DNA of 64,000 nucleotides from Flavobacteriales bacterium (lineage in GTDB: Bacteria; Bacteroidota; Bacteroidia; Flavobacteriales_E; Vicingaceae). Positions within the stretch are counted from its first letter, which is position 1. Each line of letters opens with the position of its first letter. Location of the stretch: the NCBI GenBank assembly GCA_018608405.1, contig JABAZP010000005.1:62001-126000 (forward strand). Reading direction: 5' to 3'. Below are positions 52,165 to 61,332 of this stretch, one piece after another. The notes beneath the pieces are model-generated. The model worked only from the letters and a program-made list of their open reading frames with translations, ran no database searches and was not told where the DNA came from. The position numbers and the translations under genes are program-made.

Positions 52165-52704
52165 ATGAAAAGCGTTAAATTAGTTTTCAGGTATACTTTA
52201 GTTGTTGCATTTTTAATGCTGTTTAAGGTTGATGTTATTGCAGGTTCCCTAGATAACTTGGAGCTAAAGGGAGTGATATTTAATAATAAGTCAAGAGTAA
52301 AAGATGTAGTGGTCAATATTTACGATCACAACAAATTATTCGAGCGCATTGAGGTTAAGGCCTCGAATCGTTTCATTACCAACCTACCTCTTAATACAAT
52401 ATTGACGATTGAGATAACTGCGCCAAACTTTCATGCCAAGCGATTTGTTATGGACACTACAGTGCCGAATAAACTAAAGAAGTCAAAATTAAAATATGAT
52501 TTTGATATTGACATATTTAGTGAGGAAGAGTTAGCTAATGTGAACACTTCTTTTTTAGACTTTCCAGTAGGGTTGGTCTCTTTTGATCGGAAAAGGAAAG
52601 CTTTTCATAGAAATAAAAAATATACTAACCGAATGAAGAAAGCCTATTTGAAACTATGGGCTGAATCGCAAGCAGCTAATCGGCAAGCAAAAGGACTGAA
52701 ATAA
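52165..52704 (+). CDS. Exported protein of unknown function
   Basis: This 179-residue protein has an N-terminal signal (about 1-27, ending VIAG). A domain at about 32-100 (LELKGVIFNNKSRVKDVVVNIYDHNKLFERIEVKASNRFITNLP) looks like the small carboxypeptidase-regulatory-like beta-sandwich found on many Bacteroidota envelope proteins. The C-terminal 45 residues are strongly basic (RKRKAFHRNKKYTNRMKKAYLKLW). I do not recognise a family. It lies 29 bases after the DUF2723 gene on the same strand and is followed by a terminator, so the two may share a transcript. Confidence 0.7.
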   Translation: MKSVKLVFRYTLVVAFLMLFKVDVIAGSLDNLELKGVIFNNKSRVKDVVVNIYDHNKLFERIEVKASNRFITNLPLNTILTIEITAPNFHAKRFVMDTTVPNKLKKSKLKYDFDIDIFSEEELANVNTSFLDFPVGLVSFDRKRKAFHRNKKYTNRMKKAYLKLWAESQAANRQAKGLK

Positions 52705-52708
52705 ACTG

Positions 52709-52741
52709 AAAGCCACAGCAATTTATTGAAGTGGCTTTTTT
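52709..52741 (+). terminator. Terminator after the small exported protein gene
   Basis: AAAGCCAC (52709-52716) pairs with GTGGCTTT (52731-52738), with T residues after it. CAATTTATTG in the loop can extend the structure. Confidence 0.85.
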
Positions 52742-52751
52742 ATTTGAATAA

Positions 52752-53240
52752 ATGGAGAACATAAAAATAAGGGAGGTTGTAAGAGAAGATAACTTTGCAT
52801 TAGCAAAAATTATTAGAGCTGCTTTTATAGAGTTCGGAGCTCCTTTAACTGGAACTGTTTATGAAGACCCAACTACGGATACTTTGTTTGAGTTATTCGA
52901 CTCTGAAGAATTAGCAACATTATATGTAGCTGAAGAAGATGGCAAAATGTTGGGGTGTTGCGGCGTTTTTCCAACAAAAGGATTAGAAAGTGAATATGCG
53001 GAGTTAGTTAAATTCTATTTAGCTAAAGAGGCCCGAGATAAAGGAATAGGTAAAGCATTGTTTGAGAAGTCTATTCAAGCTGCGCGAGATTTTGACTATA
53101 AATTCCTGTACATTGAAAGTCAGCCTAGCTTTAACAAAGCAGTTAAAATGTATGAGCAATACGGGTTTAACTATCTAAACCATTCCTTAGGAAACTCTGG
53201 TCATGACAATTGCGATGTTTGGATGCTCAAAACCTTATAA
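52752..53240 (+). CDS. GNAT family N-acetyltransferase
   Basis: This 162-residue protein has the GNAT fold. The acetyl-CoA binding motif A is clear: LVKFYLAKEARDKGIGKALFEKSIQAARDFDYKFLYIES, at about residues 85-125, with RDKGIGKAL as the phosphate-binding loop. The acceptor is unknown. The end, MYEQYGFNYLNHSLGNSGHDNCDVWMLK, is usual for the superfamily. It lies 9 bases before gpmI. The position after a terminator means it needs its own promoter, which I could not find. Confidence 0.9.
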   Translation: MENIKIREVVREDNFALAKIIRAAFIEFGAPLTGTVYEDPTTDTLFELFDSEELATLYVAEEDGKMLGCCGVFPTKGLESEYAELVKFYLAKEARDKGIGKALFEKSIQAARDFDYKFLYIESQPSFNKAVKMYEQYGFNYLNHSLGNSGHDNCDVWMLKTL

Positions 53241-53249
53241 AAGTTAGAT

Positions 53250-54773
53250 ATGGATAATCATAAAAAAGTTGCCTTACTTATATTGGATGGTTGGGGCTAT
53301 GGCAAAAAAGATCATTCAGATGCTATATTTAATGCCAAAACTCCTGTTTTTGATGAACTATTGGTAAAGTATCCAAATGCAAAACTAAAAACAGATGGTA
53401 GGTTTGTCGGATTGCCAGATGGTCAGATGGGTAACTCCGAAGTCGGGCACTTAAACATTGGTGCAGGAAGAGTGGTGTATCAAGATTTAGTGAAAATAAA
53501 TAAAGCCTGTGAGGACAATTCTATTGCATCAAACGAAGAATTGTTGAAGGCTTTTAAATACGCCAAAGACCACAATAAGCAAGTTCACCTTTTAGGGCTA
53601 CCCTCTGATGGTGGAATTCACTCCCATCAGAAACATTTAGTGAAGTTATGCCAGTTAGCGGAAGAAGCTGGTGTGGAAAAAAGCTTCATTCATGCTTTTG
53701 CTGATGGAAGAGATACGGACCCTAAAAGTGGAATCAGGTTTATAGAAGAAGTGGAGAGTGCTGTTGAAAATACCCAGACAAAAGTTGCAACTGTTATTGG
53801 TCGATACTTTGCCATGGACAGGGATTTGCGATGGGAAAGAATTCGAGAGGCTTACGATTTAATGGTTCTTGGAAAGGGAACAGCCGCAAACTCTGCGAAA
53901 GAGGTATTTCAGCAGTCTTACGCGAAGAATATAACTGATGAATTTATTGAGCCACACTTTGTAAAAGATAAAAATGGCAACCCCATTTCTACGATTCAGC
54001 CTGATGACGTTGTGATTTGTTTTAATTACAGAACTGACCGGTGCAGAGAGATAACAAGAGCGCTGCATCAAGAAGACCTTGCAGAGTATGGTATGCACAA
54101 GCTGCCATTGTATTATGTTACCATGACAAATTATGATGACAGTTTCGAGGGAGTAAAGGTTCTCTTTCAAAAAGATAACTTGAAGAACACACTTGGGGAA
54201 GTTATTGCAGCGGCAGGGAAGAAGCAAATTAGAATCGCGGAAACGGAAAAATATCCCCACGTTACCTTCTTCTTTTCAGGAGGAAGGGAAATTCCATTTG
54301 AAGGCGAAAAAAGGCTAATGGCAAATTCTCCTAAAGTGGCCACCTATGATTTGCAGCCAGAAATGAGTGCAGATGAAGTTAAAACAAAAATTATTCAAGA
54401 AATTGAAGCCCAAAGTGCAGAATTTATCTGTCTCAACTTTGCTAACCCTGATATGGTAGGGCACACAGGAGTGTATAGTGCTATTTTGAGAGCAGTAGAA
54501 ACCGTTGACGCATGCACCGGAGAAATCATTCAGAAGGGATTAGAAAATAACTACTCTTTCATTGTTATTGCTGACCATGGGAATGCAGACTTTGCAGTGA
54601 ATGAAGATGGAAGCCCGAATACTGCTCACACCACTAATTTGGTTCCTGTAATCCTAATAGATAAGGATTACAAGACTATAAAAGATGGCAAATTGGCTGA
54701 TATAGCACCAACCATTTTGACCATGATGGGAATAGCAATTCCTGAAGAAATGAACGGGGAAGTTTTGGTGTAA
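53250..54773 (+). CDS. gpmI: 2,3-bisphosphoglycerate-independent phosphoglycerate mutase
   Basis: This 507-residue Mn-dependent enzyme interconverts 3- and 2-phosphoglycerate in glycolysis. The alkaline-phosphatase-type metal site includes LLILDGWGYGKKD at residues 9-21, the phosphoserine loop GNSEVGHLNIGAGRVVYQD with Ser63, and IADHGNADFAVNEDG near residue 450. The substrate-binding insert carries LLGLPSDGGIHSHQKH, HAFADGRDTDPKS, RYFAMDRDLRWER and NYRTDRCREI. Full length. It follows the GNAT gene with a 9-base gap. Confidence 0.97.
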   Translation: MDNHKKVALLILDGWGYGKKDHSDAIFNAKTPVFDELLVKYPNAKLKTDGRFVGLPDGQMGNSEVGHLNIGAGRVVYQDLVKINKACEDNSIASNEELLKAFKYAKDHNKQVHLLGLPSDGGIHSHQKHLVKLCQLAEEAGVEKSFIHAFADGRDTDPKSGIRFIEEVESAVENTQTKVATVIGRYFAMDRDLRWERIREAYDLMVLGKGTAANSAKEVFQQSYAKNITDEFIEPHFVKDKNGNPISTIQPDDVVICFNYRTDRCREITRALHQEDLAEYGMHKLPLYYVTMTNYDDSFEGVKVLFQKDNLKNTLGEVIAAAGKKQIRIAETEKYPHVTFFFSGGREIPFEGEKRLMANSPKVATYDLQPEMSADEVKTKIIQEIEAQSAEFICLNFANPDMVGHTGVYSAILRAVETVDACTGEIIQKGLENNYSFIVIADHGNADFAVNEDGSPNTAHTTNLVPVILIDKDYKTIKDGKLADIAPTILTMMGIAIPEEMNGEVLV

Positions 54774-54831
54774 ATTAAGGGAAAGCAATTTTTCAAATCG
54801 TAATTTTAAGATTCAAAAAAGTAGAGAGAAC

Positions 54832-56199
54832 ATGAAAGAAGTTTCAGAATACATTCAAGCCAATAAAGATCGATTTCTAAATGAATTAATAGAACTGTTA
54901 AAAATCCCATCAGTAAGTGCGGATTCCACTTACAAAGGCGAGGTTATGAATGCGGCCGAAGCGGTAAGAAAATCGCTAGAAGCAGCAGGAGCAGATAACA
55001 CAGAATTGTGTGAAACAGCAGGATTTCCAGTTGTTTATGGCGAAAAAATTATTGACTCTTCTAAGCCAACGATACTTGTTTACGGTCATTACGATGTTCA
55101 GCCTGCAGATCCATTGGAGTTATGGGATAGCCCACCGTTTGAGCCTGTAATTAAAGATGAGAAAATTTATGCAAGGGGAGCCTGCGACGACAAAGGTCAA
55201 ATGTTTATGCATGTAAAAGCCTTTGAATTAATGATGCGCACCAATCAGCTGCCGTGTAATGTTAAATTCATTATTGAAGGTGAAGAAGAGGTAGGATCAG
55301 TTAATTTAGAAAGCTTCATTACGGAGTATAAAGAAAAATTAAAGGCAGATATCATTTTGATATCCGACACTTCCATGCTTTCTATGGAAAATCCATCAAT
55401 TACCACAGGCCTAAAAGGGTTGAGTTACATTGAAGTTGAGGTTACTGGACCCAACAGAGATTTACATTCAGGAGTTTACGGAGGAGCAGTTGGAAACCCA
55501 ATTAATATTTTGTGTGAAATGATTGCCTCATTGAAAGATGAGAATAATCACATAACAATTCCTGGGTTTTACGATAACGTGCTAGAAGCTAGCAAAAAAG
55601 AGAGAGAGTTAATGGGTAAAACACCTTTTAACTTAGCAGATTATAAATCCAAATTAGGGATTGATGAGGTTCATGGAGAAACTGGTTATACAACCATCGA
55701 ACGAAAAGGAATCCGTCCAACACTAGATGTGAATGGAATTTGGGGAGGCTACATTGGCGAAGGAGCGAAAACCGTTCTTCCTTCAAAGGCATCTGCAAAA
55801 ATTTCCATGCGCTTAGTTCCGAACCAATCAGATGAGGAGATTACAGAGAAATTTAAAAAGCATTTTGAATCGATTGCGCCAAAATCAGTAAAGGTAGATG
55901 TTCGCCCACATCATGGTGGTGAGCCATATGTTATGCCAATTGACATTCCGGAGTACGAAGCGGCTAGTGAGGCCATTGTGAAAGCTTTTGGAAAGACACC
56001 GGTTCCGGTTAGAGCTGGAGGAAGCATTCCAATTGTCGCTCTCTTTGAACAGGTATTAGATTTAAAATCAATTTTACTTGGTTTTGGCTTAGATACAGAC
56101 GCTATACACTCACCCAATGAGCATTATGGAATAGAAAACTTCTTAAAAGGAATTGAGACTATTTCATATTTTTACGAAAGTTATTCTAATAAAAAGTAG
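54832..56199 (+). CDS. M20 family dipeptidase (ArgE/DapE/CNDP-like)
   Basis: This 455-residue two-zinc peptidase has TILVYGHYDVQPADP near residue 80, with the metal His and Asp. The bridging Asp is in ARGACDDKGQMFMH near 118, and the catalytic and metal-binding glutamates are in IIEGEEEVGS near 148. A dimerisation domain (about 195-320) includes DLHSGVYGGAVGNP. The C-terminal metal His is in DAIHSPNEHYGIENFLKG. It resembles cytosolic nonspecific dipeptidases. No signal peptide is present. The LEA-type lipoprotein gene starts right after its stop codon, which suggests cotranslation. Confidence 0.93.
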   Translation: MKEVSEYIQANKDRFLNELIELLKIPSVSADSTYKGEVMNAAEAVRKSLEAAGADNTELCETAGFPVVYGEKIIDSSKPTILVYGHYDVQPADPLELWDSPPFEPVIKDEKIYARGACDDKGQMFMHVKAFELMMRTNQLPCNVKFIIEGEEEVGSVNLESFITEYKEKLKADIILISDTSMLSMENPSITTGLKGLSYIEVEVTGPNRDLHSGVYGGAVGNPINILCEMIASLKDENNHITIPGFYDNVLEASKKERELMGKTPFNLADYKSKLGIDEVHGETGYTTIERKGIRPTLDVNGIWGGYIGEGAKTVLPSKASAKISMRLVPNQSDEEITEKFKKHFESIAPKSVKVDVRPHHGGEPYVMPIDIPEYEAASEAIVKAFGKTPVPVRAGGSIPIVALFEQVLDLKSILLGFGLDTDAIHSPNEHYGIENFLKGIETISYFYESYSNKK

Positions 56200-56667
56200 A
56201 TGAGAACGATTTATAAGTTCAGTGTCATTTTAATTCTCATTCTGAGTTTTAGTTCGTGTGCTTATGAAGAGGTAGAAATTACCGATATCAAATACGTTAA
56301 GCTTATAGAGTTTTCTCAAAAGGGGCTGGTTGTAGAATCTGAAATAAAGATTAAGAACCCGAATGGTTTTCAATTAAGTATGGTTGATTCGGAATTTGAT
56401 ATTTATATTAAGGGGTCAAAATTGGCAAAAGCTAACGTCGATAATAACATTAGGATTCCAAAAAATTCAGATGAATACCACAAAGTTGTAATGAAAAGTA
56501 ATTTTGAAGACTTTGCTGATGGAGCTTTGGTCAGGCTTCTAGGATTGACCCTTGGAAGTAAAGAAATTGACTTTAAAGTGGATGGTTACGTGACTGGAAG
56601 AGTATTTCTTATCAAGAAAAAAGTTCACGTTTCTCATGAAGAAAAGGTCCCATTAAGGCTCAATTAA
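56200..56667 (+). CDS. LEA type 2 (WHy-like) lipoprotein
   Basis: This 155-residue lipoprotein has the lipobox LSFSSC, with the lipidated Cys at residue 20. The mature part is a beta-sandwich of the LEA-14/WHy type, shown by VVESEIKIKNPNGFQLSMVDSEFDIYIKG and KANVDNNIRIPKNSDEYHKVVMKSNF. Related proteins are found in many Bacteroidota and may bind other envelope parts or protect against drying. The function is not known. It begins immediately after the M20 peptidase stop. Its end abuts the convergent giant secreted protein gene without a gap. Confidence 0.85.
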   Translation: MRTIYKFSVILILILSFSSCAYEEVEITDIKYVKLIEFSQKGLVVESEIKIKNPNGFQLSMVDSEFDIYIKGSKLAKANVDNNIRIPKNSDEYHKVVMKSNFEDFADGALVRLLGLTLGSKEIDFKVDGYVTGRVFLIKKKVHVSHEEKVPLRLN

Positions 56668-59600
56668 TTAATCCGTAAGTAACGTTATTGTCCCTTGGTA
56701 ATCTAATATTTGATTTCGGAAGTCACGGATTGTAATGGTGTAGAAATATACACCTGAGTTCAACGGCCGACCTGAAACTCTGCCATCCCAGTTGATGTTT
56801 AAGCTATTACTTTCAAATAGCTTTTCACCAAAACGGTTGAAGATTTCGATTTCATAGTCGTATACGCCGCAGGTTTGCATTTTATACACATCATTAATGT
56901 TGTCTCCGTTTGGAGTAAAGATGTTGGGAATAATAAATTGGAATTCATCGAACACAAAGATTTCCGCTGTGCTTGTATCTTCACAACCAAAACTATTTGT
57001 TGCAATGTATGCGACCTGAAAATGGCCGGTATCCGTAAACTGATAGGTTAAAACATCGCTTTGAGCAACTTCTTGACCATTAATTAAATATCGTGATGAA
57101 ATCGCGGATTGACTTCCAGTATTGGTAAATTCAAAAAGTGCTTCCTTCAAACTTTTAGAAGTGTCTAAATAATTGATTTGAGCAATTGGTTTAGGTAAAA
57201 CTTTTATCGCATTACGTACAGCTGTGCTTATCGTGTCAACGCACTTCTCACTTGTAATCAGTAACAAGCCTATCGAATATGTGCCTGTGTCTGTGAAGGT
57301 GTACCTGGGGTTCTGTAATCCATTAAAATTTGACCCATCCCCAAAATCCCAAAAATACTGAGGTGTCCCTAGAAATTTTGAAGAATCTAAAAATTGCACG
57401 GTCAATGGCAAACAACCTTCTTTTGGAGAAAAGTCGAAACCTACCTCATTGGTGCTGTATTTAATATCCGTCTCAATATAGGCCGGTTTAGTTAAACTCA
57501 ATGTATCCACGCATTTTTCGGTTGTTTGAAGAATAAGCTGAACATCATAAATTCCATCATTTTGATACGTATGGATTGGGTTTCTTAGTTCAGAGCTATC
57601 ACCATCACCGAAATACCATTTAAAATTCGCAGCGCCTTCAAAAAATGAGGTGTCGGTAAACTGAAGCTCCACTGGTGCGCAACCAGTATCTTGGTTTACT
57701 GTAAAACCAATTCTATTTTTACTGGAGTCTAATGAAATATAGATGGCAGAATCAATAGTTTTTGTCAATGTCTCAGCACAGCCTCCAACAGTTGTCATCG
57801 TTAAACTAACATCATAATATCCGTTGGCCGTGTATGTATGGAGTGGCTCGATTGCTGTTGAATTTGCAGATCCATCTCCAAAATCCCACAAGTAAGTTGC
57901 CGTTCCGTCGAAAGTAGAAAGGTTATTAAATTGAACCTCTAGAGGGTAGCAGCCAGCGAGGGGAGTAGCTGAAAAATCTGTTTTATTGTTACTAAACTGT
58001 GGGCCAATACGAATTAAATTCGTTTTTTGAATTACCAGGGTGTCAACACAAGAGCCTGTTGACTCATATGTTAAAGTTACGTCGTAGCTACCATCCTGTG
58101 TATATTGGTGAGTTGGGTTAGGTAGGTTGGAAATCGGAGAGCCATCACCAAAATTCCATTTGTAAATACCTACATTACTTCCGGCACCCGGGTCGTTAAT
58201 AGTACTAGAAAAGCGAACATTAAGGGGCGAACAACCGGTGGTGTCAATGGTGATAAAACCACCGCTTGGATTAGCGAATACATTTATAGATTGGTTTATC
58301 GTATCAGTGCAGCGACCTTGTGTAACAATTAATCGAACGGGAAAAGAGCCTGTATTTGTAAAAGTTACATTAGTTACAACTGGCAACGTGCTACTTTGAG
58401 GCACTGCTTGTGGCCCAAAATCCCATTGGAAGGTTGCATTACTTTCGAATGCTCCACCAGCGTTGAAATCGAAACGATTATTATCAAAACATGAATTCCC
58501 TGTTACGTTAAGTATTGGTGCCAATAGACGGTTTACTTGAAAAGGAACAACAGTTGTGTCGCTGCATTCAGGATAATCTGGATTTACAATTAGCGTAATA
58601 AAATACAATCCCGTGTCTGGGTATGTGTAACTGGGGTTTGTTGCGCGAGAGGTATCATTTGTTAGGCCATTCACGCCAAAGTCCCAGAAGAAGTTGGGCA
58701 CATTGCCATTGGATGCTGAATTGTTAGTGAACTGCACATTTAGCCCATCGCAAAATTGAGTTTGGTTTTGAATTGCAGAAACAATAACCGGAGAGCAATT
58801 GGCAGTTGAAATTTGAATGTCTCTTTTGAAATTATTGATTAAAACGCCGTTGCGATATTCTTCTACACAAAACCCCAACAGGTAAGCTCCTGTAGACATT
58901 GGAATACCAGTAAGTACCCCTGTTCTGCTGTTTATTGTAATTTGGGGATTTGATGGAATGGGGTTTGTGGAGGTTTGTGGCGCTTGAAACAAAATGTTTA
59001 GATAAGGAGGGGCATTGGCTGTATCAGGGTTTGGAATGGTTTGCCCAACGTTATTTAGTGGTAATTGACTTTGATTAAAATCTAGGGGTGCACACAATGA
59101 ATAAACTAACGAATCACCGTCAGGATCTACAGCAGACATATCTAAATTAATATCAAACCCTGCGCAAACAACTATTGGTGGCTGGGCGTTGAAAATTGGT
59201 GTTGAGTTACAGGCAGTCAGCGAGGGAATATCTACAGCAAAAGTATTGCCATAAAAATCTGAACTTCCTACCAAGTTATTTAGAATGTTATTTTTACAGC
59301 ACCGTTGGTAAACTAATTTATGAAATCTGCTTTTTAATAAGTTCACCGTATCCCGGTATAAATATTCCGCCACTGATCTAGCAGGACTTGAAACTACACA
59401 CGGGTTATTAACATCGTCTGGAATAACGGTTATGCCTATTAAGTTACTTAGGTAGAAATAGTCTACTTGAAGGTTACTAGCATCAAAAACAGTTATGGGA
59501 ATTGAATCGCCTGGAGTATTTCCGGGCCCAAGGCGAATGGAATCCACATAAAAGCGAAAGGTTACTTCAAAAGTATTCTCTAACAAGTTTGCTGTAGGAA

Positions 59601-59703
59601 GGCACCTGTATTCTAAGTACCCACCTACCTGATGTGCACCATTTACTTGGAAAGTGTTTAAAAGAAAAATTATTGGAATAAGTTTCTTCAAAAAATTTTT
59701 CAT
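56668..59703 (-). CDS. Giant secreted PKD-repeat protein with gliding-motility C-terminal domain (type B T9SS substrate)
   Basis: This 1011-residue protein has a signal peptide (about 1-23) and an N-terminal module starting HQVGGYLEYRCLP. A cadherin-like unit follows (DPDGDSLVYSLCAPLDF, ITINSRTGVLTGIPMSTGAY, GVLINNFKRDIQI) at about residues 190-300. Seven PKD-type units come next (about 305-910). Six have a W-D/N/Y-F-G core, such as YLWDFGDGSANS, YKWNFGDGSPIS, FKWYFGDGDSSE and YFWDFGDGSNFN; the seventh lacks it. The CHU_C domain closes the protein (NIFTPNGDNINDVYKMQT, IFNRFGEKLFES, VYFYTITI, GTITLLTD). It is probably a surface adhesin or filament part exported by T9SS. It has its own promoter box right before the ATG. 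Confidence 0.9.
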   Translation of the reverse strand: MKNFLKKLIPIIFLLNTFQVNGAHQVGGYLEYRCLPTANLLENTFEVTFRFYVDSIRLGPGNTPGDSIPITVFDASNLQVDYFYLSNLIGITVIPDDVNNPCVVSSPARSVAEYLYRDTVNLLKSRFHKLVYQRCCKNNILNNLVGSSDFYGNTFAVDIPSLTACNSTPIFNAQPPIVVCAGFDINLDMSAVDPDGDSLVYSLCAPLDFNQSQLPLNNVGQTIPNPDTANAPPYLNILFQAPQTSTNPIPSNPQITINSRTGVLTGIPMSTGAYLLGFCVEEYRNGVLINNFKRDIQISTANCSPVIVSAIQNQTQFCDGLNVQFTNNSASNGNVPNFFWDFGVNGLTNDTSRATNPSYTYPDTGLYFITLIVNPDYPECSDTTVVPFQVNRLLAPILNVTGNSCFDNNRFDFNAGGAFESNATFQWDFGPQAVPQSSTLPVVTNVTFTNTGSFPVRLIVTQGRCTDTINQSINVFANPSGGFITIDTTGCSPLNVRFSSTINDPGAGSNVGIYKWNFGDGSPISNLPNPTHQYTQDGSYDVTLTYESTGSCVDTLVIQKTNLIRIGPQFSNNKTDFSATPLAGCYPLEVQFNNLSTFDGTATYLWDFGDGSANSTAIEPLHTYTANGYYDVSLTMTTVGGCAETLTKTIDSAIYISLDSSKNRIGFTVNQDTGCAPVELQFTDTSFFEGAANFKWYFGDGDSSELRNPIHTYQNDGIYDVQLILQTTEKCVDTLSLTKPAYIETDIKYSTNEVGFDFSPKEGCLPLTVQFLDSSKFLGTPQYFWDFGDGSNFNGLQNPRYTFTDTGTYSIGLLLITSEKCVDTISTAVRNAIKVLPKPIAQINYLDTSKSLKEALFEFTNTGSQSAISSRYLINGQEVAQSDVLTYQFTDTGHFQVAYIATNSFGCEDTSTAEIFVFDEFQFIIPNIFTPNGDNINDVYKMQTCGVYDYEIEIFNRFGEKLFESNSLNINWDGRVSGRPLNSGVYFYTITIRDFRNQILDYQGTITLLTD

Positions 59704-59707
59704 AATT

Positions 59708-59715
59708 CAAATGTA
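59708..59715 (-). promoter_or_regulatory. Possible -7 box (TACATTTG) for the PKD-repeat protein
   Basis: TACATTTG on the minus strand matches TAnnTTTG and ends 4 bases before the ATG (59703), so a near-leaderless message is possible. Confidence 0.42.
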
Positions 59716-59843
59716 TCGCATTGCGCTGCCACTTATTAGACGTAATCGAAAAGTTATTTGTTGTCTAATGTTAATAATGACGACTTTTGGACGTTTTTAA
59801 TATTCATAGTTATCTTTTTTGCAATAATGAGCAACCTGTCTTT

Positions 59844-60695
59844 ATGAAGTGTTTTCTTTTCTTTTTTTGCTCCTTTTTTTCTTTCTTTTCCATTGCGCAA
59901 TTCGACCCTAGCAAAGAGTGGTTTACACTGGAAGATTTTTTTGACTTACAACTCATCCAAAACAAATCAGTGAAATCAATAACAGTTTATAAAAGCGATA
60001 AGAAAGATGATGAAGTGTTTAGCGCAGAAACAAAGTTTACAGCGTATTTTTTTTCAACCAAAGGCGAGTTGGAAGAAAGCAGAAAGTTTGTATCATTAAG
60101 CGGTAGGATTGATACTTCTGTTTATGAGTATAAATACAATCGAAGTAAATTAATTTCAAGAACAGAAATTCAAGGACCGTTTAGTTTTAGGTACCATTAT
60201 TCGTGGATAAATGACTCCTCATTTCAAGAAATAAAAATTGACAATAGGACTTTAGATACAAATTATGTTCATCGAGTTGAGGTTCGAAAGGAAGAAGGAT
60301 TAAAAAAGAAATATACCTACTATAATTCTGTCGGAAGACCTATGAAGACTCAATGGGTAACTACTAACCTTTTGGGTAAGGTTATTTCAAAAAAAGAGAG
60401 TTACGCTCGCTCAGCAAGTTTTGTTGTAGATAGTTTTACCTGCGAAGTAAATCAACTAATACATAGGTCGAAACAAAATACAATCGGCGTTAATAAAAAA
60501 ACAACGTGGGAATTTACGTATCAAGAAGACTATTTGGACTTTATTAAAGAAATGAAAGACGGAAAGTTGATTAGAAAGTTTGCAATACTTTACAACGATT
60601 TGCAATTGATTAAATCAATTATTCAGAGGGATGTTAGCGAGAAAACGATAAGTGTTTATAAAGTGGAATATGAATACTACACTACTCAAAGGTGA
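59844..60695 (+). CDS. Exported protein of unknown function
   Basis: I place the start at the ATG at 59844, giving MKCFLFFFCSFFSFFSIAQ, a clear signal peptide; a TTG at 59787 would put 19 residues before the signal. The mature protein of about 265 residues shows repeated YKY, RFRYHYSW and WEFTYQ phrases. These are like the beta-hairpin repeats of YD/MORN-like or RHS-poor periplasmic proteins of this phylum (for example VYEYKYNRSKLISRTEI, KTTWEFTYQEDYLDFIKEMKDGKLI). I do not recognise a named family. It overlaps the convergent DUF922-like gene by 14 bases. Confidence 0.7.
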   Translation: MKCFLFFFCSFFSFFSIAQFDPSKEWFTLEDFFDLQLIQNKSVKSITVYKSDKKDDEVFSAETKFTAYFFSTKGELEESRKFVSLSGRIDTSVYEYKYNRSKLISRTEIQGPFSFRYHYSWINDSSFQEIKIDNRTLDTNYVHRVEVRKEEGLKKKYTYYNSVGRPMKTQWVTTNLLGKVISKKESYARSASFVVDSFTCEVNQLIHRSKQNTIGVNKKTTWEFTYQEDYLDFIKEMKDGKLIRKFAILYNDLQLIKSIIQRDVSEKTISVYKVEYEYYTTQR

Positions 60696-61245
60696 CTGTA
60701 ATTTCAGTGTCGTTATATTCGTTTAACTCAACCAATTTATCAGCGACTAATTTATTCCAGTTAATTTGAGCTTGGAACATTCTAGCATAGTTTGTCTCAG
60801 CATCATAGAGATCTTGCATTTCCCGGTAATCCTCTTTCCAGATTCTGTTTACTATTTCTTTTAGCTCAGATTCATAATTCTCTACAGAAAATTGAGCAGC
60901 AAGAATTGCTTTTACAATGAGTCGTCTATGGATTTCAGCTATATCAAAATGTAATTGCTCATGACCGAGTAACACGTTATTTTCTTCGCCTTTTTTGTAC
61001 CAAGAGTCGTTTTTAATAAACCTCGTAGACAATTCAATTGTTAAGTCAACTTCTCCATCAGATGTGAATGTGTATGGAATTGCTATTTTCGAAAGTGCAG
61101 ATAAATTTAACTCTACCACTTCTTCGCCTTGAAAGTCGTCCCAACTTAAGTTGTATTCACTTGTCCATTTAACACTTGACGTATCTTCTTGGGAGAACAA
61201 GTTACTGCAAACTACAAGTGAACAAAGAAAAAGTATTACTCTCAT
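60682..61245 (-). CDS. DUF922-like exported protein with HExxH motif (putative metalloprotease)
   Basis: This 187-residue protein has a signal peptide (about 1-19). The phrase YNLSWDDFQGEE lies at about residues 31-42. HEQLHFDIAEIHRR begins at His95, so HExxH (His95, Glu96, His99) is present, as in zinc metallopeptidases; a third ligand is not obvious. The pattern fits the DUF922 family of predicted secreted zinc proteases. The activity is inferred from the motif only. The C-terminal region contains helices with DAETNYARMFQAQINWNKLV. A TACATTTG promoter box lies five bases before the start. Confidence 0.75.
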   Translation of the reverse strand: MRVILFLCSLVVCSNLFSQEDTSSVKWTSEYNLSWDDFQGEEVVELNLSALSKIAIPYTFTSDGEVDLTIELSTRFIKNDSWYKKGEENNVLLGHEQLHFDIAEIHRRLIVKAILAAQFSVENYESELKEIVNRIWKEDYREMQDLYDAETNYARMFQAQINWNKLVADKLVELNEYNDTEITVTFE

Positions 61246-61250
61246 GCATC

Positions 61251-61258
61251 CAAATGTA
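61251..61258 (-). promoter_or_regulatory. Possible -7 box (TACATTTG) for the DUF922-like gene
   Basis: TACATTTG on the minus strand matches TAnnTTTG and ends five bases before the ATG at 61245. Confidence 0.42.
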
Positions 61259-61332
61259 AAGAAAAATATATTGCGCTAACTTGTTCGGTGTAATACACCT
61301 ATATCCCATCACTTTAGATCTTGCAAAAACAA

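Noticed and set aside
56668-59703. Seven PKD units examined as possible DNA-level tandem repeats or phase-variable cassettes
   Set aside because: The units resemble each other in protein but differ in DNA sequence and length, so recent duplication or slippage is not supported.
59787-59843. N-terminal extension of the exported unknown protein (TTG at 59787)
   Set aside because: It would place 19 polar residues before a clear signal peptide that begins at the ATG at 59844.
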